The notes under the pieces are model-generated. The model was not told the DNA's origin and did not search any database. It worked only from the letters and a program-made list of their open reading frames with translations. The position numbers were made by a program, and so were the translations under genes. Of a stretch of DNA of 64,000 nucleotides, positions 1 to 7,756 are shown in pieces; within the stretch, counting starts at the first letter, position 1, and the number at the start of each line of letters is the position of its first letter. The stretch comes from GCA-2708415 sp964351905 (GTDB taxonomy: Bacteria; Pseudomonadota; Alphaproteobacteria; Micavibrionales; Micavibrionaceae): positions 23,213 to 87,212 of the forward strand of contig CAYGPG010000005.1 of the NCBI GenBank assembly GCA_964351905.1. Direction: 5' to 3'.

Positions 1-74
1 TTAAATGAAAACCATCCTTGGCAGTTTTGATATCTGTGCTAAAATCATATAAGTTATAATTTTTAGGGAATGCT

Positions 75-485
75 ATGTTAAATCTAGATATTAATTTTGG
101 TGCTTTTTTCTTATCCGGCTTGTTTGCCTTCATACTTGGTATGATCTGGTATCACCCTAAAGTAATGGGGGAGCGTTGGTTGGAAGTGCGTGGTGCAAAA
201 TCTGATAGCTTAAGAAAATCGCCATTGCCGTTTATGGCATCATTCTTTCTTTGGATATTAGCAGCCTGTTTTTATGCATTCTTGGCCAGTTTTCTAGAAA
301 TTAATAATGAGGCAGGATATTTCGCTCTGTCTTGCATGATATGGGTTGCGTTTTCTATGCCTCCTGCATTAATGGGCGCTCTTTATACAAGCTACCCGTT
401 TGAGGCTGTTGCGATTGATACTTCTTATCAATTAGGCGGATATTATATTTTTGCCGCCGTTCATATTGCCTTTTTATACCTGTAG
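75..485 (+). CDS. DUF1761 family membrane protein
   Basis: The 136-residue product matches the DUF1761 family, small integral membrane proteins of unknown function. Visible marks are an N-terminal hydrophobic segment ending in the family-typical MIWYHPKVMGERW stretch (about residues 23-35), then further hydrophobic segments at about 50-70, 80-100 and 115-136. The length is normal for the family. The ATG has an AGGGA ribosome site a few bases upstream. It is followed after about 50 bp by the oxygenase gene, so co-transcription is possible. No biochemical role can be assigned. Confidence 0.75.
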   Translation: MLNLDINFGAFFLSGLFAFILGMIWYHPKVMGERWLEVRGAKSDSLRKSPLPFMASFFLWILAACFYAFLASFLEINNEAGYFALSCMIWVAFSMPPALMGALYTSYPFEAVAIDTSYQLGGYYIFAAVHIAFLYL

Positions 486-536
486 CAGTAGCTTAGCTTT
501 TATCTGTTTGTTCTAAATAAAGGTGAGAGTTAAATT

Positions 537-1442
537 ATGATTCCTGAGATTGATGCTCAAGATTTAGTAGATCGTAAGCCCGCGACTTTAAAACAGACTC
601 GTGATGCAGCAGAGAAAATTGGCTTTTTTACTCTATCAAATACGAATATTTCAAAAGATGAAGTGAAACAAACTTTGGCTGTGTATCGTTCGTTTTTCAA
701 AAACAAAGAATCTATTAAACAAGAAGTTGATATGTCCGTAACTGGTTCTAATCGGGGGTGGGGGCGCTCAAGATCCGAACAAGTTGATCCCAATGCCAAT
801 CCAGATTACAAAGAAGTTTTTGATTGTGGCGTTGAAGTGCCTGAAAATGATCCGCAAGCTCATCTCTCTGTCTATGCGCCTAACTTATGGCCTGCTGAAC
901 CTATAGAATTTCAAAAACATATAGAAAAATACTTTGTAAATACACGTGCCGTGGCTCTTGATCTTTTACAAGGTATTTCAGCAGCTATTGGTGCAAATCA
1001 AAGTTTTTTTGCAGATAAGTTTGATAAACCTATGGCACTTTTACGCAGTAACTTTTATCCGCAAAGACCTGATGATGCCACCGAACGTGATTTTGGTATT
1101 GGCGCTCATACTGATTATGGTTGTCTAACATTGTTAGCAACGGATGGCCAATCAGGGCTGGAAGTGCAATTACAAGATGGACGTTGGATAGCTGTTTCCG
1201 CCGAACCGGGCACTTTTATTGTCAATTTTGGAGAAATGTTGGAGATGTGGACGGGCGGACAAATAAGGGCTACGCCGCATCGTGTAAAAGGGGGACGCCA
1301 TGAGCGAATTTCAATCCCGTTATTTTTTAACCCCAATTATGACACAAATGTCGCACCTGCCAATGAAAAACCAATTAAAGCAGGCGAGCATTTATCTAAA
1401 CGTTATGCTGAAACCTATGTGCACTTAAAAGATAAACATTAA
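537..1442 (+). CDS. Isopenicillin N synthase-like 2-oxoglutarate/Fe(II) oxygenase
   Basis: A 301-residue protein of the isopenicillin N synthase-like oxygenase superfamily. These enzymes are cytosolic and use Fe(II), usually with 2-oxoglutarate and O2, to oxidise small molecules. The N-terminal half has the DIOX_N pattern with the motif AAEKIGFFTLSN. The C-terminal half carries the iron ligands H191 and D193 (HTDYGCLTLL) and H248 (RATPHRV). R257 and S259 (RISI) form the usual co-substrate carboxylate-binding pair. All catalytic residues are intact. The substrate cannot be predicted. AAAGGTGAG upstream of the ATG is a good ribosome site. Confidence 0.85.
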   Translation: MIPEIDAQDLVDRKPATLKQTRDAAEKIGFFTLSNTNISKDEVKQTLAVYRSFFKNKESIKQEVDMSVTGSNRGWGRSRSEQVDPNANPDYKEVFDCGVEVPENDPQAHLSVYAPNLWPAEPIEFQKHIEKYFVNTRAVALDLLQGISAAIGANQSFFADKFDKPMALLRSNFYPQRPDDATERDFGIGAHTDYGCLTLLATDGQSGLEVQLQDGRWIAVSAEPGTFIVNFGEMLEMWTGGQIRATPHRVKGGRHERISIPLFFNPNYDTNVAPANEKPIKAGEHLSKRYAETYVHLKDKH

Positions 1443-1461
1443 AGTTTTCAGTGTGTAGTTT

Positions 1462-2619
1462 TTAAAGTTTTGATTGTTCGTTACCGTAGCGCTCTTGATA
1501 ATTTTTTATTAAAAATTCGCGACCTGACTTCACTTTAAATACGCCATTATAACAAATAATATCTGTGGTTGCATAAGTTTCTGACCATTTTGCAGGTAAG
1601 TATGACCCTGTTCCAATGATGTCTATAGGCGCTTTTGCTTTCGCCATGACACGGCATTTTTCTGTATTAAACCCAGAAGAGGCAACGATTTTTACTTTAT
1701 CAAAATCTGCTTCATTTAACTTTTCACGCATATGCCAGATTGCCGCGGCAGAAACACCAGTCCCTGTTAAGTGCCTTAAATCCTGTTCGGATCGATACCC
1801 CCGTATTGCTTCGGGAATGTTACGTTCTAATACTGCGTAAGACTCTTGAGGATCTAATCCTTCAATATAGCGTCCACCATGTGTATCCAATCGAATTGAA
1901 AGTTCACCTTTTTCTGCAAGGTCTTTAAAGTGATTACAAACATCGAGGGTATCAGTAACCTCCTGACCAAAATAATCTACTAGAACAGTGAGGGTAGTTT
2001 TTGGATTATGCTCTCTAAAAGCAATAGCGGCTTCAAGTGTAGAATTATAGGCGCCTATAAAAGCATGCGGCATTGTTCCTAATCCACTGTCATTATCAAA
2101 AAAATGAGCTGTAGCGTCTGTGGCATTACCAATAAAGCCTTTGGCACCCTTTTGTTGTGCTGCTTTACTACCAACACTGGCGGCATACGCCATCATTTCC
2201 GCCATTTCTGTACCAGCGCAATGACGCGCATCCATGGCGAGGAAAGCAGTATGGGGAAGCGCAAGGCACATGTCACGTGCGTTCATTGCAGCGACACTTG
2301 TGGCTCCTATCTTTTGCAGTAAATGTGTTTCTGTTTCTAGAAGATGATCCATGCGACCCGTTATATATAGCATGGGATCTCCAGCACCGACCAATTCGCC
2401 TTCTTTATAATTTTCTTTTATTTCGATATTGAATTTTTGCTGTTTAGCCACTTCTTTTAGCCAATCCATAGCCAGAGCAGAGGCCATTAAAGCTGGTCTA
2501 CGAATAAAAATACCGTAGGTAACGATTGGAGGATTTTTGATCGTATTTTTGGCTCTTGTAAAATACTTATCTGTCCACGCAGAAATGTATTTCTGATTTG
2601 TTTTTTCTTCGTTTATCAT
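1462..2619 (-). CDS. pncB: Nicotinate phosphoribosyltransferase-type enzyme
   Basis: A 385-residue protein of the nicotinate phosphoribosyltransferase family. This enzyme joins nicotinate to PRPP (with ATP) to make nicotinate mononucleotide for NAD salvage. Characteristic blocks are FTRAKNTI near the N terminus, the RHCAGTEMAEMMAYAASVG region near residue 130-150, LDTHGGRY near 243 and VKIVASSGFN near 310. The C-terminal GTGSYLP is the phosphate-binding loop region. The length is short compared with the E. coli enzyme but normal for the compact subgroup. It converges with the oxygenase gene (19 bp gap). The symbol is by family; the exact subgroup is uncertain. Confidence 0.82.
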   Translation of the reverse strand: MINEEKTNQKYISAWTDKYFTRAKNTIKNPPIVTYGIFIRRPALMASALAMDWLKEVAKQQKFNIEIKENYKEGELVGAGDPMLYITGRMDHLLETETHLLQKIGATSVAAMNARDMCLALPHTAFLAMDARHCAGTEMAEMMAYAASVGSKAAQQKGAKGFIGNATDATAHFFDNDSGLGTMPHAFIGAYNSTLEAAIAFREHNPKTTLTVLVDYFGQEVTDTLDVCNHFKDLAEKGELSIRLDTHGGRYIEGLDPQESYAVLERNIPEAIRGYRSEQDLRHLTGTGVSAAAIWHMREKLNEADFDKVKIVASSGFNTEKCRVMAKAKAPIDIIGTGSYLPAKWSETYATTDIICYNGVFKVKSGREFLIKNYQERYGNEQSKL

Positions 2620-2699
2620 TCCGATAACCTTAACTTCTGTTCAATAATCAGAAGTTATGGGGTATAGCGTGAAAAGACAATAAATTAAATAAAACAGAT

Positions 2700-3326
2700 T
2701 TACTTATTTTTTTGTTTCATCAGAACACGAATATGTGGGCGGCCATTGGCTTCTTTATATTTCTCATAATACTGTTGGTGGTATTCTTCTGCGGGCCAAA
2801 AGACATCAAGGGGCTCAAGCGTTGTTACAATCTTATCTTTCCATATGTTGTCTGCTTCTGCGGCATTAATAGCCTCTTCTGCTATCTGCTTTTGTTCTGC
2901 ATCATGATAAAAGATGGCAGAGCGGTATTGCGTGCCACGATCGACACCCTGACGGTTTAATTGCGTTGGGTCGTGCGCTTTACGCAGAAAATAATCAACT
3001 ATTTCACGATATGTGATGATTTCAGGATCGTAATAGACATCTGTCACTTCGGCATGTCCTGATTTGCCTGTTGTGATGTCACGGTAGGTTGGGTTTTTAA
3101 TATCACCGCCAGAATAGCCGGAGATGGTATAGACAACGCCTTCTATGGCGCGAAATTCATATTCTAAACACCAAAAACACCCCCCAGCCAGTGTTGCAAT
3201 GGGAAGGTTATCAGGTTTTTCTGTTTTTATTGTTTTTGCCACGTCCATTCCTTTTGAAACATTTGTAAGGCCCACTGCGAAAAGGCCAAATAAAGAAAAT
3301 AAGCTTACTAATATAAGTGTTTTCAT
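2700..3326 (-). CDS. msrA: Peptide methionine sulfoxide reductase MsrA, exported
   Basis: A 208-residue MsrA, which reduces the S-epimer of methionine sulfoxide in proteins. The catalytic motif GGCFWC starts at about residue 48 (catalytic C50) and is followed by the family blocks GYSGG, GHAEVTDVYYDP and RGTQYRSAIFY. The first 25 residues are a hydrophobic signal peptide or anchor, so the enzyme probably acts in the periplasm. There is no fused MsrB domain. The C-terminal resolving cysteines of some MsrA proteins are not evident. The gene lies upstream of the NAPRT gene on the same strand, 80 bp apart. Confidence 0.92.
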   Translation of the reverse strand: MKTLILVSLFSLFGLFAVGLTNVSKGMDVAKTIKTEKPDNLPIATLAGGCFWCLEYEFRAIEGVVYTISGYSGGDIKNPTYRDITTGKSGHAEVTDVYYDPEIITYREIVDYFLRKAHDPTQLNRQGVDRGTQYRSAIFYHDAEQKQIAEEAINAAEADNIWKDKIVTTLEPLDVFWPAEEYHQQYYEKYKEANGRPHIRVLMKQKNK

Positions 3327-3360
3327 GGTTATAAATTCGAAAGAAGTGCGTATTTGTTAC

Positions 3361-3383
3361 AAAAAAAGAGCCTTAAAGGCTCT
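3361..3383 (-). terminator. Rho-independent terminator of the tyrosine-rich secreted protein gene
   Basis: AGAGCCTT and AAGGCTCT form an almost loop-free palindrome. On the minus strand it is followed by seven Ts. It lies about 30 bp after the stop of the gene at 3413-4015. Confidence 0.75.
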
Positions 3384-3412
3384 TTTCTAATGTTAGATTA
3401 ATTTAATTATTA

Positions 3413-4015
3413 TTACAGTGGTAAATTTGTTGATGTATTACAGTACATTCTTGTGAGATAGACTGTATCATTCATTTTACCTAGATGCATTTTACACTTC
3501 GAATGTGTGTTCAGATTTGCATGTTGATAGTAATAAGGTGTATATCCTGGAGCGTAAGTCAGGCTTTGCTCTTTAAAATCAACATCAACAACTGCTGAAT
3601 CTGCGAGTGGTGAAATTGTCATTTCTGATACTTCAAACACACCCTTATATCCCGGTATTGTCCGTTTCTTTGTTTGAAGAGTTGAAATTTTTTCCCACTT
3701 GTTGTTTGATTTATAACCAACATTTGCATAGCCTTGATGATAAGGGTAGCGATAAGCATAATAGTTTGGATTATATGTGTTATTCACCAAATATGGATTA
3801 TATCCATGTGAATTTACATTGTCTTCGAACAGCGCTTGGTTTGAAATCATGTTCTCTAATTTATTTTGCCCGTTGATTGAATGTAAGTTGTTCACTGCAA
3901 CATTTAAACCATCTACGAATTTATGAACATCATGAACACGTAAGCGCTCCGATGCGTCTGCTGATGTTGAAAAAACGCTGAGCATCATTGCTCCTGCTAA
4001 TAGTAAGTACCTCAT
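3413..4015 (-). CDS. Secreted tyrosine/asparagine-rich protein of unknown function
   Basis: I do not recognise this 200-residue protein. I chose the internal ATG at 4015 because AAGGGGAC lies seven bases upstream of it. The product then starts directly with a signal peptide (MRYLLLAGAMMLSVFSTSADA, cleavage near residue 21). An upstream in-frame ATG at 4057 would add 14 unlikely residues. The mature part has a Tyr/Asn/Pro-rich stretch (about residues 75-105, with repeated NPY/YNPNYY/YPYHQGY) and then a probable beta-rich domain. Its tail has two cysteines, of which CKMHLG is one context. It is most likely periplasmic or surface exposed. A CtrA-like site and a perfect inverted repeat lie just upstream. 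Confidence 0.65.
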   Translation of the reverse strand: MRYLLLAGAMMLSVFSTSADASERLRVHDVHKFVDGLNVAVNNLHSINGQNKLENMISNQALFEDNVNSHGYNPYLVNNTYNPNYYAYRYPYHQGYANVGYKSNNKWEKISTLQTKKRTIPGYKGVFEVSEMTISPLADSAVVDVDFKEQSLTYAPGYTPYYYQHANLNTHSKCKMHLGKMNDTVYLTRMYCNTSTNLPL

Positions 4016-4082
4016 ATTATAAGTCCCCTTTTTGGATTGATAATTAAAAACTACCATTTGATTAAAAGGGAAAAAGATTATT

Positions 4083-4108
4083 ATTTCGTAAATATATGAT
4101 TACGAAAT
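4083..4108. repeat. 9-bp perfect inverted repeat in the secreted-protein promoter region
   Basis: ATTTCGTAA (4083-4091) and TTACGAAAT (4100-4108) flank an 8-base spacer. The dyad lies between two same-strand genes and has no good T-run on the minus strand, so an operator is as likely as a terminator. Confidence 0.5.
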
Positions 4109-4114
4109 GGTTAA
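4100..4114 (-). promoter_or_regulatory. CtrA-like site upstream of the 3413-4015 gene
   Basis: On the minus strand the sequence reads TTAACCATTTCGTAA. This is TTAA-N7-TTAA with one mismatch and contains the preferred TTAACCAT half. It sits about 85 bp upstream of the start codon of the secreted-protein gene and overlaps the adjacent inverted repeat. Confidence 0.4.
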
Positions 4115-4139
4115 TATTCACGTTTAAGGTAAATTTTTT

Positions 4140-4685
4140 TTAGATAGTGTTGATTTCACCAGTCTGTGTTTTACAAAAAGCTTGGTTGGACTGCATTTTA
4201 CCTGCTTCGATTTTATAAATTTTGGTGCAGGTTGTCGTGCTCAAAAAAGGCAATCCTGGATTACTTAAATTTTGTGCGTTTAAAATAGTACCTTCTTCGA
4301 TCATGACTTCGATCACTGTCGCTGTTTTCTGATCTTTAGAAATCTGAATATCGGAAGTTTTTATATCAACATCGTATTTATCGACATAATGCATACCCGT
4401 AATAAAGCTATTAATGTAATCAGCCTTACTCATTTTGAAGCTTTGTTTGGTTTGAGTTGTTTGAGCCATAGGGTTATTTACCTGAATATTAAATTCTGCA
4501 TTTTCGCTTATGTTAGAATGAAGAAAGTTGATTGTTTCTTTAGGGTCTCGTTTTTGTAAGAGCTCTTCCATTTTCTCGTTCTGCTCAACGATTAGTGTTT
4601 GCGTTATAATATTATCATTCGCTTGTACTGATAAACTATTAGAAATGCAGAAAATCACTGCTATAAGAAGAGAGAGGTGTTTCAT
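4140..4685 (-). CDS. Secreted protein of unknown function
   Basis: I do not recognise this 181-residue protein. It begins with a clear signal peptide (MKHLSLLIAVIFCISNSLSVQA). The mature protein has a helical start rich in Gln and Glu, then a beta-like region whose layout resembles small periplasmic ligand-binding or NTF2-like folds. This resemblance is an impression from the sequence pattern only. Two cysteines near the C terminus (TTCTKIYK and QAFCKTQ) could form a disulfide. A perfect CtrA-type site lies directly upstream, shared with the divergent transporter gene. Confidence 0.6.
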   Translation of the reverse strand: MKHLSLLIAVIFCISNSLSVQANDNIITQTLIVEQNEKMEELLQKRDPKETINFLHSNISENAEFNIQVNNPMAQTTQTKQSFKMSKADYINSFITGMHYVDKYDVDIKTSDIQISKDQKTATVIEVMIEEGTILNAQNLSNPGLPFLSTTTCTKIYKIEAGKMQSNQAFCKTQTGEINTI

Positions 4686-4695
4686 GAACGCGCCC

Positions 4696-4710
4696 TTAAC
4701 CTTTTGTTAA
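4696..4710. promoter_or_regulatory. Perfect CtrA-type box in a divergent promoter
   Basis: TTAACCTTTTGTTAA matches the full TTAA-N7-TTAA consensus of the alphaproteobacterial cell-cycle regulator CtrA. It lies in the 63-bp gap between the secreted-protein gene (minus) and the UMF1 transporter gene (plus). Confidence 0.5.
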
Positions 4711-4748
4711 CAATTTGAATAAAGCCTTTATAAATAAGAATATTTTTT

Positions 4749-6050
4749 ATGTCAAGTAAATTGAGTGAACCATACACAAGTAGTTCAAAAGAGGATAGAA
4801 AGTCTGTTTTTTCCTGGTGCTTTTATGATTGGGCAAATACAGCGTTTAGTACGGTCATTATTACTTTTATCTTTGGGGTGTATTTTGCACGCTCTATTGT
4901 GGGTGATGAAACAGAAGGCAGTGCACAGTGGAGCTTTTCTATTGCAGCGTCAGGTATAATTATTGCGTTTTTGGGCCCTGTTTTGGGCGCGGTGGCGGAT
5001 AACTCAGGTAAGCGAAAATCATGGATATTCTGGCTTTCAATGCTTTGTATTGTGCCGTGCTCGCTGCTCTGGTTTGCAACGCCAGATAGCAGTACAAGTC
5101 ATGTTTTAATGGTTTTAACATTGGTTGCGCTGGCGAATATTGGCCTTGAGCTTTCTCAGGTTTTTTACAATGTGATGCTACCGCATATTGCGCCTAAACA
5201 TAAAATTGGACGTGTGTCTGGATGGGCTTGGGGATTGGGGTATTTAGGTGGTTTAACGGCCTTGGCGATATCTTTATTTGGCTTCGTGGGCTTAGGTGAT
5301 GTGAAGCCATTCATAAACTTACCAACTGAAAATTCAGAAAATATAAGAATTTTGGGGCCCTTTATTGCGCTTTGGTTCTTTGTTTTTATGTTGCCGCTCT
5401 TTTTATTCACCAAAGACGTTGAAACGAAAGCTCTAGGTTTTTGGGAAGCTTTGTCAAAAGGGTTAAGTCAACTTGCGCAAAGTGCTAAAAATGCACGTAA
5501 GCATGGTAATCTTTTACGTTTTTTGATCGCGAGCGCGATTTATCGTGATGGTCTTGTAACCTTATTTGCTATTGGCGGCGTTTATGCGGCGGGTCAATTT
5601 GGTATGGAGTTTACAGAAATTTTGATTTTTGCGATTGGTCTTAATGTGACAGCGGGCTTAGGAGCCTTTGGTTTTGCCTTTGTGGATGATGCGATTGGGT
5701 CTAAACGCACTATTATAATCTCGCTTGTTGGTTTAATTTTAATAGGGACTATTATTCTTTTAATAGCAGATAAAAATCTATTTTTAATTCTGTCCTTAGG
5801 CCTAGGTATTTTTATGGGGCCTGTGCAGGCGGCGAGCCGTACGATGATTAGCAAGCTTTGCCCACCAGAAATGATCACACAAAGTTACGGCCTTTATGCC
5901 TTTACGGGGAAATCTATTTCATTTTTAGGACCTTTAGCGTTTGGTGTCATGACCACTCTGTTTGGGACACAGCAAGCAGGCATGGCAAGCATTATCGGCT
6001 TTTGGGTTGTGGGGCTCGTCATTTTATTAAAAGTGAAAGAAGAGCGATGA
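4749..6050 (+). CDS. UMF1-family major facilitator transporter
   Basis: A 433-residue MFS transporter with about 12 hydrophobic segments. The N-terminal signature WCFYDWANTAFSTVIITFIF is typical of the UMF1/Atg22-like branch, whose bacterial members are poorly characterised efflux or uptake permeases. The cytoplasmic loop DNSGKRKSW (about residue 83) is the MFS A-like motif. Its stop codon overlaps the ATG of the amidase gene (ATGA), so the two are translationally coupled. In some bacteria permeases near amidases handle muropeptides, but the substrate here is unknown. Confidence 0.85.
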   Translation: MSSKLSEPYTSSSKEDRKSVFSWCFYDWANTAFSTVIITFIFGVYFARSIVGDETEGSAQWSFSIAASGIIIAFLGPVLGAVADNSGKRKSWIFWLSMLCIVPCSLLWFATPDSSTSHVLMVLTLVALANIGLELSQVFYNVMLPHIAPKHKIGRVSGWAWGLGYLGGLTALAISLFGFVGLGDVKPFINLPTENSENIRILGPFIALWFFVFMLPLFLFTKDVETKALGFWEALSKGLSQLAQSAKNARKHGNLLRFLIASAIYRDGLVTLFAIGGVYAAGQFGMEFTEILIFAIGLNVTAGLGAFGFAFVDDAIGSKRTIIISLVGLILIGTIILLIADKNLFLILSLGLGIFMGPVQAASRTMISKLCPPEMITQSYGLYAFTGKSISFLGPLAFGVMTTLFGTQQAGMASIIGFWVVGLVILLKVKEER

Positions 6051-6745
6051 AAATTATTCAAAAACCTTCTCCAAATTCCGATGATCGTGGTGGTCACCAG
6101 CCAACTATTTTATTGCTCCATTATACAGGCATGAGAACGGCAGAAGATGCGATTAATCAGCTGACTGATAAAGAGTCGAAAGTAAGTGCACATTACACCG
6201 TTGATGAGGGTGGCGTTATTTATCAGCATGTTGACGAGGAAAAACGCGCATGGCATGCGGGGCAGGCTTATTGGCAAGGTGAAAAAAATATTAATGCTGT
6301 TTCTATTGGCATTGAAATTGTTAATCCTGGGCATGAGTTTGGATATAAAGAGTTTGCCGAGCCGCAAATTATATCTTTAAAAAAACTTTGTGCTGATATT
6401 CTTAACAGGTATGACTTTGAATATGTTTTGGCGCATTCGGATGTTGCGCCCACACGTAAACAAGACCCAGGTGAGCTATTTCCATGGAAGGAATTTGCTC
6501 AAGAGGGGGTTGGTGTTTGGCCTGATGTGTCGGATGAAGATATTGTTAAAGGTGCAGGAATTGATATTTATCAGGCGCTTCATGATTATGGGTATGGCGA
6601 TTATAACCAAGAGGATGTGTTGATTGCCTTTCAACGTCACTTTGTGCCTGAGGTTTTTTCAAAGAATACAGCAGGACAGGTTTGTGGGCTGACTAAGGGG
6701 CGGCTTTATGCGCTGCTTGCTAATCATTTGATTTCTGTTAAATAA
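6047..6745 (+). CDS. AmpD-like N-acetylmuramoyl-L-alanine amidase
   Basis: A 232-residue zinc amidase of the amidase_2 family, which cleaves the bond between MurNAc and the stem peptide. The zinc ligands are H25 (LLLHYTG), H130 (AHSDVAP) and D140 (QDPG), as in AmpD. The C-terminal third (about 180-232) looks like a small peptidoglycan-binding domain (YNQEDVLIAFQRHF). There is no signal peptide, so cytoplasmic muropeptide recycling is the most likely role. The start is the ATG that overlaps the transporter stop. An upstream in-frame start would only add residues encoded inside the transporter. Confidence 0.88.
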   Translation: MKIIQKPSPNSDDRGGHQPTILLLHYTGMRTAEDAINQLTDKESKVSAHYTVDEGGVIYQHVDEEKRAWHAGQAYWQGEKNINAVSIGIEIVNPGHEFGYKEFAEPQIISLKKLCADILNRYDFEYVLAHSDVAPTRKQDPGELFPWKEFAQEGVGVWPDVSDEDIVKGAGIDIYQALHDYGYGDYNQEDVLIAFQRHFVPEVFSKNTAGQVCGLTKGRLYALLANHLISVK

Positions 6746-6932
6746 ATCCTTATAAAAACAATGCCAGAAGGCTGGATAATCGCCCGTCTCCGCTTTGCAA
6801 GGCAAGGCGAAGGCGGGAGGAAAGTCCGGGCTTCATGAAAATACAGTGCCAGATAACGTCTGGGTGGCGCAAGCCAACGGAAAGTGCAACAGAAAGTAGA
6901 CCGCTTTTAAACTATAGGTTTGATTTATCATT

Positions 6933-6961
6933 AGCGTCCTCGGGCTTGCCCGCATGACGGC
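6933..6961 (+). repeat. Palindromic insert, copy A, in rnpB P12
   Basis: AGCGTCC, then CGGGCTTGCCCG, then GACGGC. The piece folds as a hairpin at the tip of the enlarged P12 arm. It resembles copy B at 7160-7189. Confidence 0.5.
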
Positions 6962-7159
6962 CTCTTAAAAGTAAGGGTGAAACGGTGCGGTAAGAGCGCC
7001 CCGCGAAATTGGTAACAATTTTGGCATGGTAAACCCCACTGGAAGCAAGACCAAATAGGAATATCATATAAGTGTGTTTTCCACTTGATGTTCGGGTAGG
7101 TCGCATGAGCGTATCAGCGATGATGCGCCTAGATGAATGGTTATCGCTTCTTCAAAGCG

Positions 7160-7189
7160 AGCGTCCTTCGGGTTTACCCGATTGGCGGC
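7160..7189 (+). repeat. Palindromic insert, copy B, in rnpB 3' domain
   Basis: AGCGTCC, then CGGGTTTACCCG, then GGCGGC. The start, the stem sequence and the end match copy A in the same order, although the two lie in different helices of the RNA. Confidence 0.5.
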
Positions 7190-7303
7190 TTTTAATAAGT
7201 ACAAAACCCGGCTTATAGGCCTTCTGGCAATTTTTAAAAAAGAGGCCCTCATGCGCGCAAGCGCGAGGAGGCCGCGCGTAAATTAACTGTATAGCAATAA
7301 AAA

Positions 7304-7331
7304 ACCGCCTCGCAGGGCATTGCAAGGCGGT
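7304..7331 (-). terminator. Bidirectional terminator between rnpB and the micropeptide gene
   Basis: ACCGCCT and AGGCGGT (extended by CGC/GC pairs) form the stem. On the minus strand it is followed by TTTTTT, making it a good terminator for the 28-residue gene. On the plus strand the tail ATTCTTTATTTTT is weaker but could stop rnpB read-through. Confidence 0.75.
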
Positions 7332-7364
7332 ATTCTTTATTTTTCTCGTTTTAGGCTTTGTGTC

Positions 7365-7451
7365 TTAGGCAGACATAAATGTTGAATACGCAATTGTTCC
7401 AACATAAAGGCCGCCATTAATAGAGATAGCCATAATTAATAATGCAGTCAT
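7365..7451 (-). CDS. 28-residue single-pass membrane micropeptide
   Basis: This short frame encodes 28 residues that begin MTALLIMAISINGG and end with AYSTFMSA. Nearly the whole length is one hydrophobic helix with no charged residues. Support for a real gene comes from three things. AAGGGGAAAA lies about ten bases before the ATG. A TTGACA -35 box lies about 90 bp upstream. A strong terminator starts about 35 bp after the stop. Its size and composition resemble small accessory subunits of respiratory oxidases or stress-induced membrane peptides, but there is no sequence basis for naming a partner. Confidence 0.6.
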   Translation of the reverse strand: MTALLIMAISINGGLYVGTIAYSTFMSA

Positions 7452-7521
7452 AGTGTATTTTCCCCTTACACAGATTTGCTTTCTTTTAAACGCCTAAACC
7501 TTAAGCGTGACTAGTGTTTAC

Positions 7522-7544
7522 CATAATAAAAACACACTTGTCAA
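7522..7544 (-). promoter_or_regulatory. Candidate promoter of the micropeptide gene
   Basis: On the minus strand a perfect TTGACA (7539-7544) is followed at 17 bases by a weak -10, GTAAAC. Only the -35 element is convincing. Confidence 0.35.
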
Positions 7545-7704
7545 CATTATTTTCTAATTTTTTCAATAAAAACAATAGCTTAGAGAAAATATTCACCGCG
7601 AAGGATATTTTTAACTTTATGGAAAGTAAAAACACCAAAATACTTAATTTGTTAATGCTTATAAAAATAGCTGTGAATGAAAGAAAAACTAAGCCAAACC
7701 GCGT

Positions 7705-7732
7705 TTGACGCGACGTGCTAACCCATGATATT
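7705..7732 (+). promoter_or_regulatory. Candidate mraZ promoter
   Basis: TTGACG (7705-7710), a 16-base spacer and GATATT (7727-7732). It would give a leader of about 105 bases. The repeat array at 7722-7756 covers the -10 and the start of transcription. Confidence 0.4.
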
Positions 7733-7756
7733 CCATAGATATCCATGTTTTTCCGT
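7722..7756 (-). promoter_or_regulatory. Candidate MraZ-binding repeats
   Basis: Four 5-mers (CCCAT, TCCAT, TCCAT, TCCGT) begin at 7722, 7732, 7742 and 7752, exactly 10 bp apart. On the minus strand they read ACGGA, ATGGA, ATGGA, ATGGG separated by 5 bases. This is the spacing of the E. coli MraZ box (TGGGN repeats with 5-base spacers). Confidence 0.45.

Larger units (their letters stand above)
6763..7228 (+). ncRNA. rnpB: RNase P RNA (bacterial type A) with enlarged helices
   Basis: This is the catalytic RNA of RNase P, which trims tRNA 5' leaders. Helix P1 pairs GCCAGAAGGC (6763-6772) exactly with GCCTTCTGGC (7219-7228). Conserved core blocks are present in order: GAGGAAAGTCCGGGC, the GCAACAGAAAG region, GTAAGGGTGAAACGGTGCGG, TAAGAGCGCC, GGTAAACCCCACTGG and GATGAATGG. 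ACCCGGCTTATAGGCC closes the molecule. Two regions are longer than in E. coli: the P12 arm (about 6902-6972) and the segment after GATGAATGG (about 7140-7205). They contain related hairpin sequences. Confidence 0.97.

Noticed and set aside
5858..6046. Longer start for the AmpD-like amidase
   Set aside because: The 63 extra residues are out-of-frame transporter sequence; the ATGA overlap at 6047 is the natural start.
7501..7746. 81-codon open frame on the minus strand before mraZ
   Set aside because: The product is a low-complexity Leu/Ile/Phe/Lys/Ser run, it overlaps another open frame on the plus strand, and the region is better explained as promoters.
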